Positions 47,533-59,238 of a DNA stretch of 64,000 nt are shown here, piece after piece. Below the pieces are notes generated by a model that was not told the DNA's origin, made no database searches, and saw only the letters and a list, made by a program, of their open reading frames with translations. A program made the position numbers and the translations under genes. Position 1 is the stretch's first letter; each line of letters starts with the position of its first letter. The DNA comes from Utricularia gibba (Eukaryota; Streptophyta; Magnoliopsida; Lamiales; Lentibulariaceae): NCBI GenBank assembly GCA_002189035.1, contig CM007989.1, positions 1,984,001 through 2,048,000 on the forward strand, in the 5' to 3' direction.

Positions 47533-48934
47533 TCAAATGAAACTACATCCTCTAGCTTTCCTCACATTTTGTGTCTGCATCAGCTCTCTCAACTGCTCTG
47601 CTTCACTCCACTTCCCTCCCAGTGCATAGAGATCAGCAATGAGTGAGTAAAGGCCACCTCCGGTCTCTGGTCTCACTACCTTCATCACCTCATTGATCAC
47701 ATTTTCAGCCATTTCCAACTGTCTGTGCATTTTGCACCATGTCAAGAAGGAACCCCAGATAGCAGCATTTGGATCAAATGGCATCGTTCGGATGACCCGG
47801 AGGGCCTCCACGAGCATCCCCGCCTTTCCTAGCAGCTCCACCATGCAGCCATAATGCTCAACTCCAGGCAGTAGTCCATACTGCTGCTGCATCATCCTGA
47901 AATACTTGCGCCCCTCGTCCACAAGCATAGCCTGCACACAGGCGTTCAGAATCCCAGTGAAGGTTAACTCATTGGGCGTCACCCCATCCTCAATCATCTT
48001 GTCAAAGAGCAGCAGAAGCTCTCTGCTAAAGCCATGATGTGCTGCACCACATATCAAGGCTGTCCATGTAGCCACATTGGTGTTTCTCATCAGGTTGAAT
48101 ACCAACTGTGCCATCTTCAGATGTCCGCATTTCGCGTACATGCTGACGAGACAAGTACCGTGTTCCATGTCTAGCTCCCAGCCGTTCCGAATTGAGAAGG
48201 CGTGCACAGATTTTCCCAGCACCAAACCTATCAATCCCATTTTGCTGCAACTTGCTAATATTGATCCCAAGGTGAAGTGATCAGGCTTTAGGTGCACATC
48301 TTTGGCATTCCTTGTGGTTAGCATTTGGCGGAAAAGGGCGAAGCCTTGGGGAAAAGGGAATGGTTCAAGCAAGCCGAGATAATCGCCGACCAAGATGCAA
48401 TATTCCTCTGAGGCATAGCATCGAACACCTTCCGGGCAGCTGCGATATCACCTTGTCTGGCGTACCCAGTGATCATCACATTCCAGCTGACTGCGTTCCG
48501 AACAGACATTTCGGAGAACAATGTGCAGGCCTCCTTGAAGCATTTCAGCGCGTAGGCAGAAAGCAGACAAGTGGCTACATAAACATTGTGGCAAAACCCA
48601 AGTTTGAGAAGATGGGCATGGAGGTGGTGTAGGACGCCGACGCTGCAAGACAACTGACTGCAAGATTTGAGAGCATGGAGGACGCTGAATGAGTCGACAG
48701 AAGCCGAATTGCGATGCGCCCGACAGTAGAGCTGCAGGCCTCGAGAGGTAAAGAAGCTGAGGCGGATTTCATCGTGGAAGCATCCCGGCGTTCGGAAGGC
48801 CAAAGGAAGCGGATTATCACATGAGGGTGCCCGAAGGAGCAACAGAAATGGAGGCGTGAACACTTCACAGGCAACACGTCCTCCGTTTAGAACAATCAGA
48901 TCAGAACATCGATCTGCAATGATCAGCCATTTCC
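47533..48934 (-). pseudogene. pentatricopeptide repeat protein, frameshifted and without an upstream ATG
   Basis: PLS-type PPR protein, a family that binds organelle RNA. Two frames together cover it. The 5' part holds motifs such as NVYVATCLLSAYALKCFKEA, AVSWNVMITGYARQGDIAAA and KVFDAMPQRNIASWSAII. The 3' part continues ALFRQMLTTRNAKDVHLKPD through several motifs to an E-type ending, RKARGCSFI, with no DYW domain. The frames are offset by one base at about 48342-48350, where the gene strand reads CCCCAAGGCTTC and a K-G-F join needs one more base. The 5' frame stays open back to about 49031 but has no ATG before the EMSVRNAV segment. Its upstream part includes a copied piece of the neighbouring helicase gene. 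The gene may be broken, may have an unseen first exon, or may be intact apart from sequence errors. Confidence 0.75.
48864..48934 (-). repeat. duplicated fragment of SKI2 exon 20 and intron border
   Basis: This 71-base segment matches 49903-49998 in the SKI2 gene, in the same orientation. It covers part of exon 20 (Arg-Val-Ala-Cys-Glu region), the exon start and the end of the preceding intron (ctgcaatgatcagccatttcc on the plus strand). The copy lacks about 27 internal bases and has several substitutions. It sits in the open upstream part of the PPR frame, where it encodes SDLIVLNGGRVACEV against [15 protein letters not shown] in SKI2. This is direct evidence of a local partial duplication. 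Confidence 0.85.
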
Positions 48935-49220
48935 TTATAGAGCTCCAGATTTGAACGAAGCCTGGAAAGAAGACTGCTTTTCTTGCAAGGTGAAGTTTCA
49001 ACAGAAAAATGACAGTTGAGAAGAACTCCAAGAGCCTTTCCTGATTGATAATACTCCATGGACGCTACGGTTCAGTATTTGTGCTAAAACTTGATGGATG
49101 ATACAGCAACTAACTCTCACGAGCTCACTACTGCTCCCTGAATGATTCTTCAATGGAATGTGGCATTCTTCTACAGCCAGTTCTCTTGGAACTGCAAATC
49201 CATGGTCAAAGCAGAGAGCA

Positions 49221-52200
49221 TCAAATACCAGTGATGTACAAGCTTGCAGCGAAAACTACATCTCTCTTTATTGAATTAGAGGCAGCTTCCATCTTCTTGT
49301 AGAGTGCAGGATTACCCATGATCGCTGCGGCATTTCTAAACTCACGGCATGTTTCGTCCAACCTCATTATCGTTCGAACAATCATCCCTTCAGACACATC
49401 AGTCAGTTCGCATATGTCTGCAAATGGAGTCCCCTGCAAATTTACAACACCAGGGGTTTAGATTCTGTTTTCAGTGAGAAAATGGTCACTCTGAGTTTCA
49501 AAAAGTAGACCTTTGCCCATTCATAAACGACTTCAACAAGGCCAAACTTGAGGTTCTCCTGTGCATAATCCTGAGGGACAACTTGGAGGTTGAACTTCGC
49601 CTGTAGTTCTCCCAGTCGTATAGCTGAATCATACAATCTGAAACTCCAAAGATAATTGAAGAGTGGGATGTGAGAAATGATCATAGGGATGAGCTAATGG
49701 GGGAACAAAAAACAAGATCTATACGCAAGACTGGTTACCTCTTTTTGGCTTGAGACAACCTTGGAGTAAGAGAAGGTTCAGAAGCGTTCTTCTGCTGAAA
49801 GACAAAGGCAGACATTATAGCAACTGCTTCTTCTGGTTCTAGATCATTAAACTGATTCTCGAACAAGCACTCCGTGCATATCAGCTCCTCTCCGGAATTC
49901 ATTTCACAGGCAACACGTCCTTTGATTTGAACAATCAGATCACTATCTATGCATCCAATCTCCTTTAAAACATCGATCTGCAATGATCAGCCATTTCCAG
50001 ACAGAACATCAGTTAGCATCCGGGTAACAAAGCCTGGGATGTCTTTCTCTACTATTTACCCAAGCAGAATATTCGGTCAACATACCCGACCCTGAAATTC
50101 TGGCATCTGCTGAAGTGCCTCATCTGACATCTGAAATTTGAGAGTGTCCACTTCATCTTTATGCTTCTTCAACTCCTGAGCTAATTTCAAGTGTTCCTCA
50201 AGTTTGATGCAACCACTGCACTTGCTTTGCGACATCTTCTGCAACAAGTAAGTCAACTTATGGTAGGCCTCAACAACCTTGCTGTCCTTTAATTTCAAAT
50301 CTGCCAAGATGTTTTGGTGAATCATAAGCATTCAGAAATTGAGCATGTATATTGTGACTTGAAGAGCTGCAGCAGAAGCAGAATCCAAGTCTTAACATAG
50401 AATGAAAATTTATTAAGCAAGCCCATAGAAACATATTGAAGCACAGGATCAGCGATTCTAATTATTGATAGAAGCATCCACTCCTTTGAAGTGTTGCGAA
50501 GAGAACATGACCCCAGACCCACAACAGTTCAGTGAATACCTTTTAGTGGATCTAAAGCTGCTGGGTATTTATTACCATCTGGTTTTAGCTTCAATAGTTG
50601 CTGCACCACTTGTGAGAAGGCACCAGCACTAACATCTTCAAGAAGCCGACCCTGGTCTACTTTTATTGTGGAAGCACATATAGATAAAAACTCAGTGCTT
50701 GGGGTCCCTCTCACCTCATAACTCATACCAGCCACGGAACCATAGTGAGGCAAGTCTAAATTGACAACACCAGTTCTTTTGCGGGATCTGCCTGATGAGA
50801 AATATTCCTCATCCATTCCGCGTTTCGATTTTGGAACTAACACTTGGAAATCAATCGCTTTTGTATCTCTAATTTCAGAAGGAGCTTTGGCAACAGGAGT
50901 CCCCGGGGTCAGCACCAGCACTATATATTGCTTATAATTAGCAGGTGGTGCTTTCACAATAACGCCTAGTAAATGATCTTGGGCCTGCAACATTATTCAA
51001 AAAGGTATATGATTTAATGCAGAGAGCGCTGTAATGAATGATAATGGAAAACTCAAGGACATCAAAGACATCAGCTTCAACACAAAGCTCCTGGATATTT
51101 TTTAAAGACATGATTGAATGCAGAAAACGCTCTAAGGCATCAATCAACATAAAGCTCAACTAAAAATCATCTACTGCACATTGCTATATCTGACCATCCT
51201 CTTTCCATCTGCACAGTGCATGTATAAAAATGTGAAAATTACCCGAACCTACATGTTTTGCAGACAGAAACTTTGACCAAGGAACATAGTAAGTATTTTA
51301 AAGCAAGACTCTGATTGTACGCAAACAAGGAAATAAAAGCAAATCATGTCCAGCATAAGCAGTGTGCCTGACATGTTCATGCATAACTCACCGAATTAGA
51401 TTTCACAACCACCACTCTTCCCGGAGTTAGGTAATGATGTGCAGCAGGAGACAGCATGACAGCTTCACTGATAATTCTTCTCAAGTTTTCTGCTTCTGCA
51501 TGTAACTCATAATATTCCTCAATCGCTGGTTCACCTTTTATGCACCTAAAGAACATTACGAAATAACTTATCATTAGCCTGCTATACATAGTAAGAGTTT
51601 AAAGCCAGGGGAATTGGAGACAGCAGCAGGACAGGGAGATTTCAGCAATTCGTAGTGTGGAGGATTCCAGTGAAATATGGTATATACAAGAGATTACTTC
51701 AACGACTGGATCACTGCACCAAAAACGTACAAGACCGCTGGAATGTTTTAAAAGAAACAGTTCCAAAAAAAAAACATTCATCCAAATAGTCATCAAGGTT
51801 TTAGCAAGATAGATGTGGAAAGTTTTTCATAACTTATCAGTATCTGTCACATCAAACATCTGTCAAAACTATGGTATTGCGTACACTATCCTAATGCCAA
51901 GGCATTTATCCGTGCAATGAAAGAAAAGTGACAAGATAGTTGCAATGAGAGCATCCAAAAATTCGTCATTTTCGTTGCACAGGATACAAAAGCAAACTGA
52001 AATATGTAATAAAATATCCATGCCAGTATGGTCTTCCAAAGAATAGCAAGGTATGTAAATTAAAAAAAAAGGACAAGTTATGAAATCTAAAAATGAAAAG
52101 TTACAACTTCCACAGCATGAAGAACAATCACTTGAAATACTTTCACATAGAAGCAAAAAGACTTGTGCATGCTTTTGGTACAGAATACGCTTACTCAATA

Positions 52201-55200
52201 ACTTGTGTCTGTAGCGCAAGCTTCCGCATTAAAAGCTGTTGCTTCTCTGGGAGTTTCTTTTGTGAATGAAATTCAGCAAAACTCCTTTTCAGCATATCTT
52301 CCACCTGCAGGTGTGCTTCTCAGGATTTCAGATTATCAGATATCAAAATTCCACATAAAGCTGCTTTTCCTGATGGATTCATACCTTCAATTCTTCTACA
52401 CGAAACAGATGCAAAATCATGATGTATGTGAGGCGAAACTGAGATTCTAGCCTAGTTGCAGTACCAACCATAACATGGTTCAAATCCTTTTCATCAGGAA
52501 TTTCGTCACGGCACAGCACAACTACAGTGCCAATCTTGTCAAGCCCCCGCCTGCCAGCACGACCAGCCATCTGCGTATATTCCCCAGGAAGTAACTGCCG
52601 AAATTCTTTTCCATCAAACTTCCTCAACGAATCAAACACAACCTGGAAAATAGTACAGGAAAATCAAACACATTAACACTAAATAGGATATCGATAAAGC
52701 TGAACCATGGAGACATTCAAAAAATTGAGATGCTAGCTGCAGGGTCCCTGGAGATTGCAGTAGAGTTAAACTAACCAACATATTAATGTCCAAGCACATG
52801 ATAATTTCCCTCCATGTATATGGTAATGGAACACATGCAAGGCATTGAAACAAATGGTGTAAATTCTAGATGAAATGGCCGTTAAACATTGTGCCAGGGC
52901 TAGGAATGTTGCCGAACCTCACAATGACCCATCCGAAAATTGAATACAAGCCTTGTCTTGGTTTGCAAAAAGAAATACTAGGTATATATCTGTAGCCTAA
53001 AAGAAAATTTGAAAAGTGGAGGGCCACGACGACCCTTTAACATAGTCTAAAAAAAATCAATTGAATCAGGAAAAACGACTTTTTCATCAATTGTCTATAA
53101 AACCCAGTTTTCCCAATGAACAATATAAAAAGTTTCTCTAGGTCTAGGAAGTGAGAGGTGGTGTTTAAATTTCCCACAAATCTTTTTCCATAATGGACTA
53201 ATAATTAAGAACATGCATGCAAATTCAAAGATATCAATGCAACAGATATTTTGGATTGTTTTCGCAACTTACTGTCCTAGCTGGAGCATTAACTCCCATT
53301 GCAAATGTCTCAGTTGAAAAGAGAACCTAAACACATCCAAAGCAAACAAGGATTACATCATTCATATGCAGAAACTATTTTTACATGTAAATTCAGCACA
53401 TATGATGATAATCAAAGAAGTAATGATTATGCTATGAACATAATAATAAACGTTTTACTTAAACTAATTCACCTTAATAACTCCTCGACAGAAAAGCATT
53501 TCAACAACTTCCTTGACAATTGGAAGTAATCCTGCATGATGTACTCCAATTCCTCTATGAAGTAAGCCTTGAACCCTCACAACCTGCAAGCATATAATAG
53601 TCAAACTCAAGCCTCATAGTAAATCTCCATACCCAAATTAAATTTGACACCTGTGGAAGATTTCTATCAGATCCTTTCAGCCGTGAAAAAGCTTTATCAC
53701 AAAAAACTCGAATTTCACTTTTTTCAGAACTTGTTGTGAGGTCAGTCCCAGACAAGTTATCAGCAGACTTATCACATCGGTTTTTAGAAAAGCAGAATAT
53801 GACTACCTGAAAAGAAAAAAAAAACATAGTCAGGTTTTTGATTTCCACAAACAATTCAACATATAAGTAAAAATAGTATCAAGCGAAAGCATGAAAAAGT
53901 ACAAATTCATCACAGAAAATCCACTCATGCGTGAAATTGCGTCACTAATAAACAAATTAGTTATTGGAAATTGCTCCAACGGAATGAACGAGTGCATGGA
54001 AATGACTTTTTAGCATACTGGTAAAAGCGATCCCTTTGAAAGCTTATGAATCAGAGACATCCATACAGACGCTTCAGACCTCCAAGATCCCCAACTGTCA
54101 CTAGCACTTGTTTGATTTCCAAGATTAGTTCCATAGAGGTTCAATGCCTTTTGGGATCTGGACTGCTTATGCTTAGCATGATGAGAGTTTTCTTCTTTTG
54201 CACCAAACCTTCCAGAGGCAGCAGGTGAAACAGAATGAGATCCAGAGCTAGATACAATAGAAACCTTTTTCTTGTGAAAATCCTTAGCTGCCTTTAGCCC
54301 CTGGGGAATGATCTTCTCACTTTCGCAGACCTTATAAAGTTCTCCGGAATAGAAAAGGAAGTGCTCCAAGGGTACTGGTCTTATAGTAGTCCTGAGTTTT
54401 AATTTGAGAAAATATATGAGGTGACTAAGAACACGACAAGAAAGAAGATATGGATTTCTTCCTCACTATCTACCAGTGTACAACTAATGTTTGAAGGCGT
54501 TTGACAACTGTTTAACTAGGCTCTTAACATTATATCTACTAGAAAAAATGATTTCGGAGAGTTAGTTAACTGAGACTTGCAAGATTAAAAAAGCAATTAT
54601 CTTGGCGCACTATATTTGCAAGATTAACCATCATCTCCCCTTCCCACATTAAAAAATGTAAAACAGCTTTTGGGGGGCTGGGATAATATACGTTCAACAA
54701 AAACATCAATATACCCCGTGACATAGATTTGCTTTTGTTTTGTCCTACCGATCCAATCTGCAAACTCAGTTTTGTTCGGTACCTAAAGGACATACAGGAA
54801 TGAGTATTTTACCAGGAAGTGCAAACAACCAGAAAGAAAAAAGGAAAAATATAAAATAAAAGAAGCAGGTTTGATAGAAGGAAAATACTAAAACGGATTG
54901 TGGTTCACAAAAGTTAACAGCCTTACTAGCATGCTGCTTAAAGTATCATTGTATAGGAATAATGAATCATCCCAAGCTACACAGGTATACGAGTCAGAAT
55001 CATACAATGACATGCATTATATGTGAAATATAGCATCCCACCAAATTAATGCTAGCAAACCTATTAACTACAGCATATATTATCCTTCAGAATATGCTTC
55101 ATTACCAACAATGACAATCAGGGGGTGCTTGAGTTTCAATATTATTCGAAGTAGGTTAGTAACGAACTGATTATATGTGCCTTGGAATGTGAATACTCTA

Positions 55201-58200
55201 ACTATAGCATATATTATCCTCAGCGCCAATATTTCCAATAAAAAATCTGCTAATGAAATAAAACTTCTCCTTACATCAACACCATGAAAGAGAACTATAC
55301 AATATGGAGATGTAATGAATAAAAAAAACTCCATAGGGATACATACAGTGGCTGAAAGTAGGATAAAGTTGATGTGCCGAGGAAGCATGATGATAACTTC
55401 TTCCCAAACCACACCTCTTTCAACATCATTAACATAGTGCACTTCATCAAATATAACCTAATTTTCCATGAATAATCTGAGTAAGGAGTTATCACCTCAG
55501 AATGAGACAGAAGCCGGAAAATACTAGCACCAACAAGAAAGCCTCACCCATTCTATATCTCTTATGATATCTGCACCCTTGTACAGCATTGACCTTAATA
55601 TTTCAGTGGTCATAATGAGGCAAGAGGCCTCAGGCCTCAGACTGACATCACCAGTCAGGAGACCAACATCAAATTTCCCACAAAAATCTCGATACTTTTG
55701 ATTGCTAATGGTCTTGATAGGCGCAGTATACACAGCCCTCGTGCAGTGCTGGACATGTCAAAAGCATAATAAATTACTTTTCCCCAAGAATCTTAGCCAC
55801 AATAAACGTATACCAAATTGAATAATAATTAAAAATAAATATTTCAACTGGATGGTGAAAGGAGGTTCTTAGAATGTTCAATGAAAGCCATATGACAGAA
55901 TAAGTATATGAGGGTAAAAAAAATAAAACCACAACAACTTACCTTAGTAGCAAGAGCAAATGCATATTCTGCAACGACTGTTTTTCCTGCAGAGGTATGA
56001 GCAGCAACAAAGACAGAATCTCCTCTTTCCAGATAATATATGGCCTATATTGTAAAAATTCTTCATAAATCATAACAAGGTATGTCATCTATAGCTCTTG
56101 GAATATCTGAGCCACACTAACAAAATTCTTTCCTAGCATCATCCAAAGTTCATGCGATATATACAAATGATAAAAAAAATAGATCATGCCATCTTATGAA
56201 TATGGAATATCCGCCTCATGACAGAAAGAAAGCATTTATGCATGGTAACTTAAATTCCATTTTTGTCACAGATCAACGCTATTAACAACTTAAAAAATTA
56301 TAAATACCTCCTTCTGGAAAGGATCGAGTTCAAAAGGAAAATTAAGAGCCATATCAGGAACAAGTTCATGAAACCTCTCCACGATGTCTTCAGTGCTACC
56401 ACTACGAACCCAACCCTGAAAGAGAACTTAGTAAGAATCACAACTCCTCCACAATGGCTGGATAAGCTCTGGGAAATGTTATAGTTACTAACAATATCAA
56501 ATGACTCTGTATCATGAAACCATAACCTGCTTTGGCTGTAATCCTGGCATTGGTTTTTCTAAAACCTCATCTAGAATAGATGATTCTCCTTTGCTCGTGT
56601 TACCAAGTGCAAGTTTCTCATCCTCAGTTTGTAACTGAACAGATACGTTGGCAGGCTCTGGCAGAATGTCCAACTCTATGCCACCGCCGGATAAGAAAAT
56701 GTAATATCAGCACTAACGGGAACAGAAGAAGCTTAATAACTAAATGGTAACAAAACAATTTTGCAAAAACTTCAACTATTAGAACTTAAGATTTTTTTTT
56801 CCTGATCAATTTGAACGGCTGGGTCAAACATTGAACTGGTATCTAGAATCAATGTACTATCCCACAGTGATTAGACCTCTCAAATTGTTCATGGAATCAT
56901 CTTCCCAAGCTTTCTTGAACAAGTCATCAAACTGCAGCGATAGTTCATTCTGCATATGAATTGATTAAAAAATAAAAATAATGTTGGGGTATGATTAACA
57001 GTTTATATCTTGTATTCACAATGTAATGAGAAAGAAACTACATATCACCAGCTTTTCCTTGGATGTGCAGGTCTTTGTGCTTGGCATATGCACGTTCCAC
57101 TCGAACGAATGTTTCTTCATACATTTGGATGACAAAGTCACACGAATAAACATAGGAAGAAAGTCAAAACATAGTGCAATCACTTATTCCAATAGATTCC
57201 CGGTTGAGAATTACCTCTAGCTGACCTAGAGACAATCCATCTCGAAAACCTGGGCTAGTTCTTGTGGCTTAGCGCCATGCAAAAGTTCGTATGACCATTC
57301 ACCATTAGATGCACCATCAGGAAGTATTTTCCTAAGAGAAGCAGAATCTTCTAATCCTCCAGGACGAAAAGGACTGTTTGTTAGGCTACCTCTGACAAAA
57401 TCCTTGGAAGGTACAGTGCTACGTGGCAAAGCACTAGAATCCTCGAGTTCCAGCAAATTCACCTGCATAATGCGAACACTCTTTCACAAAGAAAAATCGA
57501 GAGCATGTATATAAGGTCATTAGACATGTGTTATCCCGGAAAAGAGCCCCAGTTTGCATCTTCATGATGTATTGCTTATTTAAGACTTCATGCCAAAAAT
57601 CTTAGAACAGTGACTGTTTTTAATTCACAACGAACCAGCAGCAAAATGCTAATAGCATACAATCTTACAATTTACTAGTCCTATGGGAAAAAGAAGATTG
57701 CAGTACCTCTATGGATTTTGGTTCCCATCTTTCCAGATTTTTTGCAAGTTTCTTACGCCTGGAAGGAATTTCCCAAGAGGGAACAACAGTAGACCAGGGA
57801 ACTGATGGTTCCAACTGAATCTTGGCCATTCCAAACCAATCAAATTCCCATTGTTTACCTGCTTTTTGTGGAGAAAAAATATCTTCATCCAAGCTTGGCA
57901 TTAAGTACTTATCCTTAATGTATCCCTCTATTGCATCCGGTGTCTCCTCCGGGAACGCCGGCGGCTACTCCAATATAAAAATAAATATAAGATTCAAATC
58001 ATAAATTAACCACACATCGGAGAAAAAAATAAATCACTGTTCACATAATAATCCCGTCCCAAGAAACACTGCCGCTCCCTGTAACTGACATTCAGATAAC
58101 AGCCCGAATAGAACATTTGACAGCACAAAAGAAGAACCCACAAGGATAAAATCAGGGAGAGAGTGAAGAGGCCTAGGGCTTTCCACCGGCGGAAGAGGGT

Positions 58201-58276
58201 CAATCTTCACATGGCCATCATGACCGGTGAACATGACCCTGAAGGAAAGCTCCCTCGCTGCCGGAATCTGGTCCAT
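49221..58276 (-). CDS. SKI2: SKI2 DExH-box RNA helicase, one-base frameshift in exon 3
   Basis: Cytosolic helicase of the SKI complex, which feeds mRNA to the exosome for 3'-5' decay. Twenty-two exons in transcript order: 58276-58142, 57964-57707, 57462-57215, 56949-56877, 56675-56527, 56415-56308, 56044-55943, 55748-55548, 55457-55347, 54782-54715, 54391-54019, 53806-53651, 53583-53473, 53326-53273, 52642-52385, 52304-52195, 51545-51392, 50984-50540, 50300-50086, 49977-49739, 49637-49511, 49433-49221; about 1302 residues. Motif I is AAHTSAGKT, motif II FDEVHYV, motif III LLSAT and motif [14 protein letters not shown]. The C-terminal arch and DSHCT parts end [16 protein letters not shown]. 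Exon 3 is one base short: the frame reads into a stop after FEMDCL, while the shifted frame gives DGLSLGQLE up to the donor. The rest is intact. SKI2 and not MTR4/HEN2 is called from the N-terminus. Confidence 0.94.
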
Positions 58277-59238
58277 ATATCCTTTCTGCACTACACCTCA
58301 AGCCCTCGAGCCAGCAACACTCTCAATACTCTCCCGCATAAAGACAGATTCTTCGCCGGAAAGCCACACAAGTCACTAGAATGCGCGGGGAACCTCAACG
58401 CAGCGCCTTACTGGTTAACGGTTATTTATGAGCACGATTGCTGAATGGTGCTAAAAAAATTCATTTCATTTTGATATCATTTTTGCTCCCTCATTTCCAA
58501 AATAAAAACTTTATTTTTTATTCTCAAAATGAAAATTAATAATTCTATAAAATATAATTATTTCTCATTTTTCAGAATAAAAATATAAAATTATGTTTTA
58601 AAAAATAATCATTTTATTCTAATAATGAACTGAGGGATAGAACTGTAAATTTTGAAAGCATTATTCACACAAATGGATGAAGTATGGAAAGAAAAATTAT
58701 GATTTTTTTATAAAGTAAACTTTTGGAGAAAGGAAAAATATGTATCAAATGAGACTTAGCCGCGTTAATTTACAAAAATGAGCATCACATCAGCTTTAGT
58801 ATTCTTTTTATTTTAATATATGAAGAGCAAAAAATATATCATTTTATTTAGAATAATATTAATTTTATTTTAATATATAAAAAATAAAACAATATATCAT
58901 TTTATTTAGAACGAGGTAGAGAGAGAGAGAGAGAGAGAGAAAGGGGGGCTCTCTCTCCTCTCCCTTCCAACTCAAACGAGACACGTCTTCGGTCGCACTC
59001 ACTGTGACCGACGATTCATTTCCAACTCCGAATCTCAGCCGTTGAAAGGACCGAACGCGGGATGGGATTGAATTACTTTGAAAAATTTTAATGCTGAAAA
59101 AACCGTGGTCTTTCGTTTCCCTTTCGTCGTCTCTCTCCCTCGCCTGTAATTCTGCAGCGACACTCCGGCGGCGGTACCCAAGCCTCATCGGTCGCTTCTC
59201 TGCCGTTATCTTTATTGCCTGTTTTGTTCTTTGCTGCC
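58277..59238. other. divergent spacer between SKI2 and the DUF632 gene, with (GA)n repeat
   Basis: From 58440 to about 58910 the sequence is AT-rich with no gene. A (GA)n microsatellite of about 12 units lies at 58917-58940, near the likely transcription start of the plus-strand gene. The rest is its 5' leader. Confidence 0.65.
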
